From the NCBI GenBank assembly GCA_946811185.2, contig OX328106.1, positions 41,800,311-41,864,310 of the forward strand: a DNA stretch of 64,000 nt. The letters run 5' to 3'. The translations under genes and the position numbers were made by a program. Below are positions 1 through 10,116 of the stretch, piece after piece. The notes under the pieces were generated by a model. The model searched no databases. It was given only the letters and a program-made list of their open reading frames with translations, and had not been told where the DNA came from. How positions within the stretch are numbered: position 1 is the first letter of the stretch; every line of letters begins with the position of its first letter. This DNA is from Hippopus hippopus (lineage: Eukaryota; Mollusca; Bivalvia; Cardiida; Cardiidae).

Positions 1-34
1 ATCAATCAATCAATCAATCAACCAATCAATCAGT
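1..34 (+). repeat. (ATCA)n tail of a SINE cut by the window edge
   Basis: A run of ATCA units with one ACCA variant opens the window. The same simple tail ends the SINE at 31431-31758, so this is probably the 3' tail of a SINE whose body lies to the left of the window. Confidence 0.5.
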
Positions 35-84
35 TATCCCTCATCCGATAGGCGAAAACGGTGGAATTTTCCAGACGGCATCGA

Positions 85-140
85 TCAATATCAGACTGCA
101 CAGAGCGTGTATTCAGTGATCTTGGATCTATAAAATGCGC
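85..140 (-). repeat. Degenerate fragment of the family B hairpin
   Basis: ATCAGACTGCACAGAGCGTG followed by TGATCTTGGATCTA matches one arm, the loop and part of the other arm of the B hairpin, without terminal repeats. Divergence is high. Confidence 0.35.
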
Positions 141-215
141 TTTTTAAGCCGAGGCTGTAAGATAAAATTCTGTCTGGAATGTGTTTTCAGCCGTCGACAG
201 ATGTGCAATTTACAT

Positions 216-717
216 GAGTGGCGCTCTGGCAAATGGAGGTTTAATGCATCTCCGTGATGCATTATACAAAGCAAGTCATTACATAATCATGTATTCATAA
301 AATCCATTTTGTTCAACAACCAACTGAATCACAAGGTAGAACAGCCCTTTGACACTGATAAAATTGACCGTAAGCAAAAAGTATCGGCCCATATCATTCT
401 GCGCAGGATGACATCAGTCGATACTTTTTGCAGGTGCATTAGTTTAGTTTAAACACATTTAATTTACAGTGATTGAGAAACAAGTTCTTACAACTTGCAC
501 TAATCTCTCTCGATTCTGCTTCCTGTGAACTGCACCAGTACTCATGAAGGGTCCAAAAGTTGACACCCGCTCCTGAGAATCGAACTCGGGACCTTCTAGT
601 TACGAGGCCGAGTTCGATTCCCGGGAGCGGTTGTAAACTTTTGGACCCTTCAATGGCCCACACACTAGGCGGGAGTACTGCAGTTGCATTAAGCCCCCTT
701 TTCACAGAGCATGACTC
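216..717 (-). mobile_element. Family A MITE, interrupted by a SINE
   Basis: The left terminus resembles GAGCCATGCTCTGGC, then AAATGGAGGTTTAATGCATC. The hairpin lies near the right end (about 388-415, degraded) and is followed by CGATACTTTTTGCAGGTGCATTA. The expected continuation, AAGCCCCCTTTTCACAGAGC, appears only after 243 inserted bases. Removing the insert at 442-684 restores a normal A copy of about 255 bp. Confidence 0.85.
442..684 (-). mobile_element. tRNA-derived SINE nested in family A copy
   Basis: The element is bounded by a 7-bp direct repeat TGCATTA (435-441 and 685-691). Read on the minus strand it carries a pol III B-box-like GAGTTCGATTC in a tRNA-like head and ends in an AAATGTGTTTAAACTAAAC tail. 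Oddly, a second B-box-like motif (GAGTTCGATTCCCGGG) faces it on the plus strand. As a result about 545-655 forms an inverted repeat bounded by GGGTCCAAAAGTT and AACTTTTGGACCC. The head is therefore a tRNA-like palindrome rather than a simple tRNA head. Confidence 0.75.
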
Positions 718-829
718 ATATATTTGACACGGAAAGAGTAAAGAACTTTACGATCAGAAAGTATACTTTACTTAAGTTATGATATATTGCCTTTATCGTA
801 TAGTTTTGGTTGACTTCCCAAGTTTGCCA

Positions 830-1033
830 TCAACCCTTATCCTGCTAAATAAGTTAAATGAACCTTTCAAGCCGATACAAAAAAAATCGAATATTGCTAT
901 TTCAAACTTACTTTTTGGAGAAAAGTAATTCTTTATCGGACAGTGTAGATCCAAGATCAGACTGCACGTTCTGTGCAGTCTGATCTTGATCTACACTGTC
1001 CGCAAAAGGATAGTGAGTCGCGCTTAAGGGTTT
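830..1033 (+). mobile_element. Family B piggyBac-like MITE
   Basis: It starts CAACCCTTATCCTGCTAAATAA and ends GAGTCGCGCTTAAGGGTTTA. The hairpin lies at about 943-1000: GTAGATCCAAGATCAGACTGC, a short loop, then GCAGTCTGATCTTGATCTAC. The left flanking TTAA has decayed to TCAA. No coding capacity. Confidence 0.85.
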
Positions 1034-1184
1034 AGATATTAATTTACCAATGCAGGTGGTGGGTTGGTAGATAGGTAGGTAGGTAGTTAGCCAGATAACC
1101 TATTTTTGTATATTATCGTGGGAGATGTATCTCGGTTTGACTTCTTGCTCTTAAAGCGCCTATCCTGAGGTTGCTTTTGTTGAG

Positions 1185-1245
1185 ACGGTGTATATCGGGA
1201 TCGGACGGCACAAAAGGTGCAGTCTGGTCTTGCCCGATGATCTAA
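1185..1245. repeat. Orphan family B hairpin core, decayed
   Basis: GGTGTATATCGGGATCGGAC, a short loop, GTGCAGTCTGGTCTTG and CCGATGATCT resemble the two arms of the B hairpin, but no B termini flank them. Confidence 0.4.
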
Positions 1246-1271
1246 AAATCCTTGAAATACCTGCAATATTT

Positions 1272-1532
1272 GAGCCATGCTCCGTAAAAAGGGGGCTTAA
1301 TGAATCTTCGTCATGCATTACACCAAGCATGTCATCACATAATTATGGATCTATAAAATCCACTTTGTCTAACAACCGATTGAATCATGAGGTAAATTGG
1401 TCCTTGGATATGCAGAAAATTGACTTATAGCAAAAAGTATCCACCCAGGTCAGCCTGCGCGGACTGCGCAGGCTGACCTGAATCGATACTTTTTGCAAAT
1501 GCATCAAGCATCCTTTTTACAGAGCAGAGCTC
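1272..1532 (-). mobile_element. Family A MITE
   Basis: Terminus GAGCCATGCTCCGTAAAAAG at left and CCTTTTTACAGAGCAGAGCTC at right. The hairpin at about 1446-1481 reads CAGGTCAGCCTGCGC, a 5-base loop, GCGCAGGCTGACCTG. Possible target duplication ATTT/GTTT. Confidence 0.9.
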
Positions 1533-2144
1533 GTTTATTTTTTTAATAGCTGAAATAATGATTTTTTTTTCACCAATAAGAGGGACAAGGCATACGAAAA
1601 CTGGCTTGTATAATCAATAAATAAGAACATAAGACCTCCTCACAATACAATTTAATATAAGAAATGGTAAAGGTGTATTTCTTTTGCTTTGTAAATTTGA
1701 AATTAGGTAATTGTTGCGACAACTTTTCCATCTTGGAGGAAGTGGAAAGGTAATTATACCACACCCAAACTTTTTTTCTATGACAGGGAACCTAGTCAAT
1801 GGTTTCATAAGATCGCAGGGCTACAATTTCAAACTATAAAATACAGAAACTGTATGGATTTATCTTCGTATTCAACCATTTTAACGCTATGTATATTAAT
1901 ACTATTCAAAATTTGCTAGGGATCACCGTCTTAGATTCAGCCGATAGGTATGTGTGGCATGCATCAGGTATGGTTTTTCAATATGGAACATTGCCACACT
2001 GATGATATAAATCATCTGAGGAAATGAATGTTTTTCAAGCAAAACTGTATTTTTGTAACTTATACCCGTATTGAAATATTTAAATGATCCCTAACAAAGT
2101 GTGAGTAGTATATTTCAAGTCTTTGCAGCCTATTCGTATATCAG

Positions 2145-2242
2145 TCACGTAGATCAAGATCGAACTGCATTTTGCGGACTTTATAGATCAAAATTAGAAT
2201 CCACACAACAGACAGTCTGATCTTGGGTCTACAATGTCCTGT
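2145..2242 (-). repeat. Degenerate family B hairpin with expanded loop
   Basis: CACGTAGATCAAGATCGAACTGC and CAGTCTGATCTTGGGTCTAC are the two B arms, separated by about 50 bases instead of the usual 6-9. Terminal repeats are absent. Confidence 0.45.
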
Positions 2243-2362
2243 ATTCTTGTAAAACATTCTGGAAAATACTTCTTTGAAATGTGGGTTTCTTCTACTGAAT
2301 GGGTAAAGTCTCTTTGATTTATTTAGCGCATTGAGCATTTATATGTGCTTATTAGTGTTTGC

Positions 2363-2592
2363 TTAATCCTTTACCACACAATCCCGAGTTCCAACGACCC
2401 AGAAAGAGAATACCTTTGAAATCATTGAGGGAAAAGGAGAAAATGCTGGTAACCAGCATTTTCTCCTTTTCCAACAATGTTTTCTACCATATCGAAGGCT
2501 GAAATCATGATTCATGCTCCAATTGATTTGTCATCTGTAAATGCTTTCAATATGGTCTAGTCTCAAATGTTGTCGTTTCGGAAAGGGTTGAT
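2363..2592 (-). mobile_element. Family C piggyBac-like MITE
   Basis: TTAATCCTTTACCACACAATCCCGA at left matches the C terminus. The palindrome at about 2430-2475 reads GGAGAAAATGCTGG, TAA, CCAGCATTTTCTCC within longer arms. The right part carries the family motif CTGTAAATGCTTTCAAT and ends GGAAAGGGTTGA, so the right TTAA has mutated. Confidence 0.85.
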
Positions 2593-3419
2593 AAAACCAA
2601 CCTGTAACTAACGGGTAAAGAACTCGGTTCACAGGAAAAAAAAACCTTCTCAACTGGGACATGTAGCGTTTCGTTTTCGGTAGACAATATTTCAAACTTA
2701 AACTCATGGCTATATAAATTAAATGAAACAAACAAAAAAAAATGCAGCGATAGGAATATAAATCTAAATACTGTATCATAATTTTAATTTTCTTTTCGAC
2801 AAAAAAGTCTCTTTTGATCGGACAGTGTAGACACAAGATCAGACCACAAATTCTGTGTAGTAGTATTTTCTATCTGCACTGTATGTGTGAGCGCAATGGG
2901 TAGTGCTTTTCGGCCCTACTATCACAGGTGGGTCGTTTTTAGGGGAAACTACTAGTAAGGTTCTGAAACTCCGATGTAAGCTTGTAACGAGGTTATTTCC
3001 CTTGCACGAAGAAATGTTCAAGTCGCGGGCGAGGATGGTGAAGCTGGATTATATGTAAGTAGGATTTAAAAAATTTTAATTCGATTTTACCTAGTTCTCA
3101 GAGTTGTAAATGGTTCTCAATATACTATGGATACAACAGTTCATCCATCTACCTTTCCAGGTGTATTAAACCTTCTGAAAACTCTTACAAAATAAAAATT
3201 CGACAGACATATAAGGAAAGGAAGCTAAAATTTTTCAACCGCCTTGAAAACAGTCTGATGAAAGGAGTGGTTGTTTCTAACAAGATTTTGAAGTTAAGAT
3301 TAGATTCTATACCTGTATTAATTTATCAACAGATTCGGTAAACGGAGTTTCAATCCAGCAACTAAAATACATTTTATAGCTTTGGATCAAACGTACAACG
3401 AATACTCAAAATTTATTAC
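2593..3419. other. No gene; one family B fragment
   Basis: Apart from a decayed B hairpin at about 2815-2900 (GGACAGTGTAGACACAAGATCAGAC, then TCTGCACTGTATG) I recognise nothing. The open frames here are short, AT-driven and lack protein-like composition. Confidence 0.5.
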
Positions 3420-3680
3420 GAGCAATGCTCTGGCAAAAGGGGGCTTAATGCATCTCCGTGATCCATTGAACCAAGCAAGCCATCACCCAATTATGGATCC
3501 ACAATATCCACTTTTTTTAACAACCGACTTTATCATGAGGTACACTAGTCATTGGACATACAGACAATTGACCGATAGTGAAAAGTTTCGGCCCAGGTCA
3601 GCCTGCGCGGACTGCGCAGGCTGACCTGGGTCGATACTTTTCGCAGATGCATTAAGCCCCCTTTTCACAGAGCATGGCTC
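3420..3680 (-). mobile_element. Family A MITE
   Basis: GAGCAATGCTCTGGCAAAAGGGG at left and CCCCCTTTTCACAGAGCATGG at right. The hairpin near the right end (about 3596-3632) is perfect: CAGGTCAGCCTGCGC, GGACT, GCGCAGGCTGACCTG. Confidence 0.92.
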
Positions 3681-3728
3681 AATTTTTGATTATTTCCGGT
3701 ACTGTGTGTTAGTTACGTGAGTCACTGC

Positions 3729-3939
3729 AAACCTTTATCCTGCTAAATAAAAGAAATGAAACTTTCAAGCCAATAGTAAAAACACAAATATTGCTAACTG
3801 AAAGGTATTTTTGGAGGAAAAAATACACATTATCGGACAGTGTTGATCTAGGATCAGACTGCACGTTTTGTGCAGTCTAATCTTGATCTACACTGTCCGC
3901 AAAAGGTCAGTGAGCCGCGCTTAGCAGCCTAAGGGTTAA
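3729..3939 (+). mobile_element. Family B piggyBac-like MITE
   Basis: Starts AAACCTTTATCCTGCTAAATAA (left TTAA mutated) and ends CTTAGCAGCCTAAGGGTTAA with the right TTAA intact. The hairpin at about 3834-3901 keeps the GATCAGACTGCAC / GTGCAGTCTAATC arms. Confidence 0.88.
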
Positions 3940-4324
3940 CTGGTAGATTCCATTGCTTTCTTCTAATTCAGATCAAATACACAAGAATGGCCATTTGTCG
4001 AACTTGTTTGGTGTCGAAAGATGTACATAAACTCTTTTATAAGACAATCTTTAATGGTCACGGTCAGCCAGGACAACAAGACACGTATACAATTATGTGG
4101 TTTTTTTAAATAAAATTCTGAAAAAAAATAAAAAATAAGATAGGAAAAAAGTTTTAAGCAAGCCTTCAGGGAGCTTAAAAAAATTCTAGACGATTAAAAA
4201 AACCCCGAGGAATGTCAGATTCCCTTTATCATATAATCATTTAGGTAAAGTTCATGATATGCAAAAAAACAGTAAACGTACGCTTGAATCCTTGTACGAA
4301 TGGGACTCACTTCTGTGAAGTACG

Positions 4325-4649
4325 CCGAGCCCCGGTAGCTCAGTCGGTAGCGTGCAGGACTTGAGAACACGGGGTCCAGGGTTCGATCCCTGGCTACGAC
4401 CCCTGGCTCGGCCAATTTCTTTCCGAGGATTGATGATAGTCACTGCGACAGGATTCATTCCTCTCCCACCGCTGACCATTGTCTCGACGATGATTACGTG
4501 GGAAAGCAGCCAGTGGCTTGGAAAGAAAAATTGTGCGGAGTACTGGTAAAAGAGACTCCAGGAAAGCATAGATAGGTGCACTGGCCGCCGCGATATAACT
4601 GAAATAATGTTGAAAACGGCGTTAAACACCATACAATCATACAATCAAC
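4325..4649 (+). mobile_element. Full-length tRNA-derived SINE (V-SINE/RUDI-like)
   Basis: An 11-bp target duplication TGTGAAGTACG flanks the element (4314-4324 and 4650-4660). The head has a perfect pol III A box (TAGCTCAGTCGG) and a B box (GGTTCGATCCC). The body ends in the molluscan SINE 3' module GATATAACTGAAATAATG, CGGCGTTAAACACC and an ACAATCAT-type tail. It is about 96% identical by eye to the copy at 31431-31758. The roughly 130-codon open frame on its minus strand is a by-product, not a gene. Confidence 0.93.
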
Positions 4650-4835
4650 TGTGAAGTACGTATATTACAAACTATAAAATAGTTCCAAAGATGAATCAAA
4701 CATTTAAATAACTGGTTTGGAAACTGAAACCATGAAAAATTTTAACTTTGCCGTGTTGACGACTGAATTGACAGTGAAATGTAAACTCTGACATGCTTCG
4801 GAAATGTACTGTAAGAATACAGACATACTATGAAT

Positions 4836-5096
4836 GAGCCATGCTCTGTGAAAAGGGGGCTTAATGCATCTGCGAAAAGTATCGAACCAGGTCAGCCTGC
4901 GCAGTCCGCGCAGGCTGACCTGGGCCGAAACTTTTCGCTATTGGTTAATTTTCTGTGTATCTAAGGAGGAGTTTAACTCATGGTTAAGTCGTTTGTTACA
5001 AAAAGTCGATAATATGCATCCATAAGTATGTGATAGCTTGTTTGGTACCATGAATCACGGAGATGCATTTAGCCCCTTTTTCACAGAGCATGGCTC
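4836..5096 (+). mobile_element. Family A MITE
   Basis: GAGCCATGCTCTGTGAAAAGG at left, CCCCTTTTTCACAGAGCATGG at right. The hairpin sits near the left end: GCGAAAAGTATCG, CAGGTCAGCCTGCGC, AGTCC, GCGCAGGCTGACCTG, then CGAAACTTTTCGC. This is the best copy for seeing the full stem of about 31 bp. Confidence 0.95.
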
Positions 5097-5105
5097 AAAT
5101 AAAAT

Positions 5106-5341
5106 GAGCCATGCTTTGTGAAAAGAGGGCTTAATGCATTTGCAAAATTGTCGACTCAGGCTGACCTGGACCGAAACATTCTGCTATTGATCAACATTCT
5201 GCATGTCAAAGAATAAGTCTGCCACATGTTTGGTCGGTTATTGGACAAAACAGATTTTTTTATCCATAATTATATGACGACCTGCTTTTTACAATGCACC
5301 ATGGAAATGCTTTAAACCCCCCTTTTGCCAGAGCATGACTC
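5106..5341 (+). mobile_element. Family A MITE, hairpin partly deleted
   Basis: It lies only 9 bases after the preceding A copy in the same orientation. Direct repeats AAAT flank GAGCC and GACTC, supporting a 4-bp target duplication. The left arm of the central hairpin is deleted, leaving GACTCAGGCTGACCTGGACC. Confidence 0.9.
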
Positions 5342-5723
5342 AAATAATTCTAAAACATAGAAATAGTACACAATGAAGCATTGTACCTTTACTCTTTCTA
5401 ACTCACAGAAAGCTCTGTTGATTTGAGATCTTTTCGCCATAATCTTTGTAATAAAACTGAATGAGGTTTTCCGATTTTTTCTGTTCAATTCAACGTGTGA
5501 GGTGCCAAGCAGCTGGCGATCTTAAATTAGCGAGTGTATAAATCAAGAAAGGAGCTTTTTTCTTCATAAAAAATGATATTTTTCGCCCCAGTGTGTTCAT
5601 CCCGTTGTCCTTCCTCTCGTTATTATTTTTTTTTTTTGTGATTACAGCGGTATGTATATTTTTCCATGACGTAGCAATTTAATTTTGCTGAGTCTTCAAA
5701 GAATTGGCTCAAACGGTCTTATC

Positions 5724-5862
5724 TTGACCCTTAATCCGCTAAATAAATGAAATGAAACTTTCAAGTCGATAGTAAAAACTTAAATGTTGCTCTTTCAAAG
5801 GTTTTTTTTTCGGGAAAGATGTCTCCTTATTGGACAGTGTAGATCCAAGATCAGACTGCGGT
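5724..5862 (+). mobile_element. Truncated family B MITE
   Basis: TGACCCTTAATCCGCTAAATAA through GGACAGTGTAGATCCAAGAT and CAGACTGC match the left two thirds of B. The copy stops inside the hairpin, with unrelated sequence after it. Confidence 0.75.
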
Positions 5863-6551
5863 GTAAGAAACTGCAGCATGAGTTCTGATTTCTCTCAAAA
5901 GAGCAATTAAAACTGCTGCTGCATTTTTATTTTCTGTTAAGGGAAATATTTGAGAAACAAAGGAACACTATCATAAATCCGTCTGAAGCATTTCATAAAG
6001 TGATAATTAGCAGTCATAGAAGATAAAAAAAAAATAAAATAGTAATAATAAAAAATAAACGGAAAAGTCAGTTATTGTTATTGTTGTTGTTATTGGGGTG
6101 GTCTTATAACTTGTAATATTACTGACACCATAACGCTATGATTATTTCTACTATCTATAAAACTTACAGAATTTTATATGTAAACAATCAGTATTGGTTG
6201 TTATCATCAATATTGGCGAGTTCTGATTGCCTGACTTTTTTTTTCCATAGCTCCATGAAAAAAAAATCCTGCAGTGCCGGAACTATTTTTGCTGTCAAAC
6301 TAATGTAAACAAACAGGTATGCATATGAGATTTCATGTTTTCTTTCTAAATTTATATCGAGTCCGAAGTTCGAATGCTATCTAAGTTTAATAATTGATTT
6401 TCTAATCTGCAATGTTCAATGCTATTATGGCGTCATAAATCACACATATTTGACATCATGAACGAGCCGTTTTACTGTGTTATGAAATAAAAAAAAATAT
6501 GCAGTTAGTATAATTGTTTATGTCTGTATTTGTTGTCTGTGATATTGAATT
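5863..6551. other. Gene-free AT-rich DNA
   Basis: Only poly-A/T tracts and a short TTATTG repeat near 6075-6095 are visible. No repeat family or coding signal recognised. Confidence 0.4.
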
Positions 6552-6682
6552 TTAAGGAATGAAGAGATTTTCTTTTGTTTTCATGGAGGTATGAAAAAAA
6601 AAAACCTAATCACAGTGTGATTAGGTTTTCTTTCTCATACCTCCATGAAAACAAAACCAAAAAAAATCTCTTCAAACCTTAA
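6552..6682. mobile_element. Element F: TTAA-flanked near-perfect palindrome
   Basis: TTAA at 6552-6555 and at 6679-6682 bound about 123 bp whose two halves are reverse complements. The left half contains GAAGAGATTTTC, TTTTCATGGAGGTATG and ACCTAATCAC, and the right half mirrors it around the centre AGTG. The TTAAGG...CCTTAA ends match the ends of element E at 49380-49597. It is probably a minimal foldback MITE. Confidence 0.65.
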
Positions 6683-7323
6683 ATAAATAAATTTGTATAG
6701 AAACAAAAGTGAGAACCCGAATGCATGCATGTACAGTGCTATATACGACCATGATGGTATTTTTTTTTTTGTAATACATATCAATTTCTCTTTTAAAAGA
6801 TTGAATCTACAGTATATTTTAGATAGTTATGGTCAAAGCAGATTTAAGATTGTAAAAATGGTAATAGCGTAGATTTTTAACACGTTCAGAAAACAAATAC
6901 GTACACCATTTTGCGTTCTAATGTGTGCTTATAAAAACAAGATATATAGTAATTCACATAAGTTGACGTTTGAGATAGAATTCTATTGAATGAGTCTAGG
7001 AAAGATGTTATTAAGCGAGCCTTTGGCGGGCTTTAAGAATACTTTTCTTTTTTTTTTCCTTGACGACTTAAATAGAATTTGTTCTCAAGCGCCATCGACT
7101 GTCAGATTCTTTCTATCACATGACACTATCTGAAAAATTACCTCAAAAATCGTTGTGTCTCTATGAGAAACCTACTTTATTTTTTATAAATGAGGCCAAA
7201 TGATTGCTTTGATATAAATGTACGTTCAAGCATAAAATAGTTCCAAACAAGCCGACATATACTCGCTTGCTATGAAATGATAAAAACCTTTGCTCTTTAC
7301 CACAATAATCAAATACACAGTTT
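6683..7323. other. Gene-free AT-rich DNA
   Basis: No recognised repeat or coding signal. Several poly-T tracts. Confidence 0.35.
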
Positions 7324-7708
7324 AATGGGAGACAAAAGAAAGTTACTTCCCTTGATAGCTCTCCACTACTAACTAGGTCCTGAATAAGTTATTTCTTGGT
7401 TTTTATCCTTGATATCCTTTGCACTATTTAGGAATGTTTAGGATTAAATATCTCCTTCAAAATTTATCAAACCACAAATTCGACCTATCTGATGCATTAA
7501 GATGATAATAGTGAGTGAAATTCAATTTGCAAATATCATGAAGACCTTACATATATATCATCAGTCAAAAAATAATAATCGCAATATCTCCTAGTAAAGC
7601 AAGGATAAAAACAAAGGAAATCAAATAAAAGGACCTGGTTGCAATTTGGTTACCTTGGTTTTTATCTAACAAGGGAGATAATTTGGATTTCACTTTTGTC
7701 TCCCATTG
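7324..7708. mobile_element. Element I: about 385-bp element with long inverted repeats
   Basis: AATGGGAGACAAAAG at the left end is mirrored by CTTTTGTCTCCCATT at the right. Moving inward, both arms contain further paired blocks: TTCCCTTG / CAAGGGAG, GGTCCT / AGGACC and TTTTTATCCTTG / CAAGGATAAAAA. Arms of about 110 bp with indels and an unpaired middle suggest an old foldback or MITE. Confidence 0.6.
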
Positions 7709-8601
7709 ACCGGAAACTTGTGTCGGGCGTTGTTTTTGGAAATAACTGACTAGAATACAATGTTTTAATAAATGACTTCACATTATGCTTCTACATGACG
7801 TCACAAAATCATATTTTAAACATGTGTAAGATAAGAAAATTCGTAATGGCTGTATTACAATGAAAACAAGGGAGGTTATACAATAAAATAATAACAGCAA
7901 CAACAGTAATGATAACAAATGCATTTATAAGAAAAATAAATAAATAAACAAATAAATACATATAAAATAAAAGTTTACAATATCATGCCATACAAATTTC
8001 ATTGTAGTATATATCCAAAAGTATTGAAAGGTTCTACAAAGTATTCGGCATAAAGTCGTTTGATTCTAAGTGGGCCAGACAGTCAGACAGATAAACAGAC
8101 AGGCAGAAGTCTTTTTTTGTTCCGTAAAACATTAGACCTCTTTGTAAATCAATTACGTATTTTCAGACTATAAAAATATCGTACAGAACATTTTCGGAGC
8201 TACTTTGTACAGAGTGTATGACAATAAATCGGGCGTTTTTGGTCCGAAATCGGAATGAAATGTACATGTACGTCCAGAAATATTGTTCTGCAGTGCCAAC
8301 AACAGCAACTTTATCTGTGTTAAACCTTAAACAATCAATAGTTACCTTTTATGCTTTTTCGGCTTCTGACTAATTTAAATTATTGTCTCATGCAGGTGTC
8401 TTTTTGTGTGTGTCTGTGTGTGTACAATGTCCCCTTTTGCTACAGTTTACATTTATTTTACATCTATTCATGAAAATGTATTGAAGTTTGGTATATATCG
8501 TTTATTTACATTATACATATTTTTAAAGTAATTTGCCTCAAAATTGTTTTAGGGGATACGGCTTATTGATGTCTGCCAAGATTACCTGAACGGCTGAAAA
8601 A
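7709..8601. other. Gene-free DNA, nothing recognised
   Basis: Contains AAATAAATAAACAAATAAAT near 7926 and a TGTGTGTCTGTGTGTG stretch near 8405. No coding signal. Confidence 0.35.
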
Positions 8602-8827
8602 TGGATTGAATGACGTTTAACCCCGCTTTAAACATTATTTCTGTCATATAGCAGCGACAACTCGCATATTCATTTGTGTCCTGGGTTTCACTAATTCTAG
8701 GCTGGTGCTCTGAAGTATCTTGCCCAAGTACACTCCTACAAGGAGTCCAGTGCTTCTTATGAGGCTCGAACCCGGGGCCTTCGGATTACTAGTCCTACAC
8801 TTTACCACTGAGCCAGGCAGGACCCCA
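8602..8827 (-). mobile_element. tRNA-derived SINE, different head
   Basis: On the minus strand: tRNA-like head GGTCCTGCCTGGCTCAGTGG with B box GGGTTCGAGCC, then the shared 3' module (TATATGACAGAAATAATG and GGGGTTAAACGTCATTCAAT). Imperfect target repeats CGGCTGAAAAA (8591-8601) and CGGTTGAAAAA (8828-8838) flank it. At 226 bp it is shorter than the 325-bp SINEs and has an unrelated head, which fits modular SINE evolution. Confidence 0.85.
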
Positions 8828-8838
8828 CGGTTGAAAAA

Positions 8839-9910
8839 AAAATGACACAATTTTCAAATGAAAGGGTGAAATAAAAATGTTGGAATGAGTGCTAACAATT
8901 AGCATTATTGATGAAAGACGAGGGGGAGATAGAATTTCCCAGCCTGGGGTGCCGGGCAGACCTTCTAAAAGAAGGTGTGAAATATTCATCAAATTTAATG
9001 TGCATTAACGCTTCTGCCTAATGGCCATAGTTTTAAGCAGCCGGACATTACCCTAAAAACAAATGAATGAAATCTGAATTGTTTGACAAATTCTAGATTT
9101 CTTGCCTTTTTTTTTAACTATTTCACTCTGAAACAGATACGAAACCGTAACACAAAGTAAGATCCTTTCAGGCTAATCGGTTGTTAAATTATACCAAAAA
9201 CTAGTCATTAGTAGTCTTGGTAGTACCACACTGAGGCATCAAGAGAATCGAAGAAAAATATAAAGGGTTTTAGTTCGGAGAATTGTACTTGGGACGGGTT
9301 CCCCTCTACACATGGGCGATCATATATTCCGACAATAGTTACTAATTTGCCGCTCATTTTCCCATAAACTAGCCTTTCTTTTGTACTTGTGAAAGCACAG
9401 CAATGGACACCAAGAAATAGTTCCTACAAATGAATAAATTATTGTGTCCCCGTTGCTTTGTGTAATTAACAAGCAAAAACCGTTTTATGGAACATATGTG
9501 GCGACCTTTGTAGGCGTTACAGAAGAAATACAAAGGCGCAGAGGTGATTTTTTTGGACAAAAATATGTGTATCGTTTTTTAATGGGTTGATTCTGAAAAC
9601 CTTGGTTACACAGTTTAAGTCAAACTCATAGATCTAGACTTCTTAATATACTGTTAACTTACTTGGTTAAAGCTTTTTGTTATGAACTATGTTTTTTTTT
9701 TATATTAAGATAACTTATCCTTGGAATGCTCTTGAGAGTTCATGGTTCATTGCTGACAATGTAGAAAATGAGACAGCTCAGAACGTTCAATATTTCTGCA
9801 GTACTACGATCTACATTTCTTTTAGATTTACCTTTTTTATTCAACAACTAAGTATGATATTTTGATAAAATAGAATGCACGACAGCAAGGCTTCTGGTGC
9901 TACTTGTTTG
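8839..9910. other. Gene-free DNA, nothing recognised
   Basis: No recognisable element; short AT-rich open frames on both strands only. Confidence 0.35.
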
Positions 9911-10116
9911 TTAACCCTTTGGCTGCTAAGTGCGACTCGGGGCGTTTTAGCGGACAGTGTAGATCAAGATCAGACTGCACAGAATATGCAGTCTGATCTT
10001 GGATCTACATTGTCCGTTAAGGTATTTTTCTCCCGATGAAATCAACTTTAAAATTGCAATATTTAGGTTTTTGAGTGGAAATTTTTGTTTCATTTATTTA
10101 GCAGGATGAGGTTTAA
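9911..10116 (-). mobile_element. Family B piggyBac-like MITE
   Basis: TTAACCCTTTGGCTGCTAAG at left and TTTAGCAGGATGAGGTTTAA at right, with TTAA on both sides. The hairpin at about 9952-10018 is nearly perfect: GTAGATCAAGATCAGACTGC, ACAGAATA-type loop, GCAGTCTGATCTTGGATCTAC. Confidence 0.9.

Noticed and set aside
2531..2836. 101-codon minus-strand open frame
   Set aside because: It overlaps the end of a C MITE and a B fragment and is rich in F, Y, K and I codons, as expected from AT-rich noncoding DNA.
4330..4400. tRNA-like sequence with perfect A box
   Set aside because: It is the head of a SINE with a target duplication and a 250-bp body; no mature tRNA cloverleaf with correct length and anticodon arm is supported. 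Same for the heads at 8770, 31440, 42950, 45400 and 59130.
4252..4644. 130-codon open frame on the minus strand, and its 117-codon counterpart at 31397-31750
   Set aside because: Both lie in the antisense of the tRNA-derived SINE and are similar only because the SINE copies are similar.
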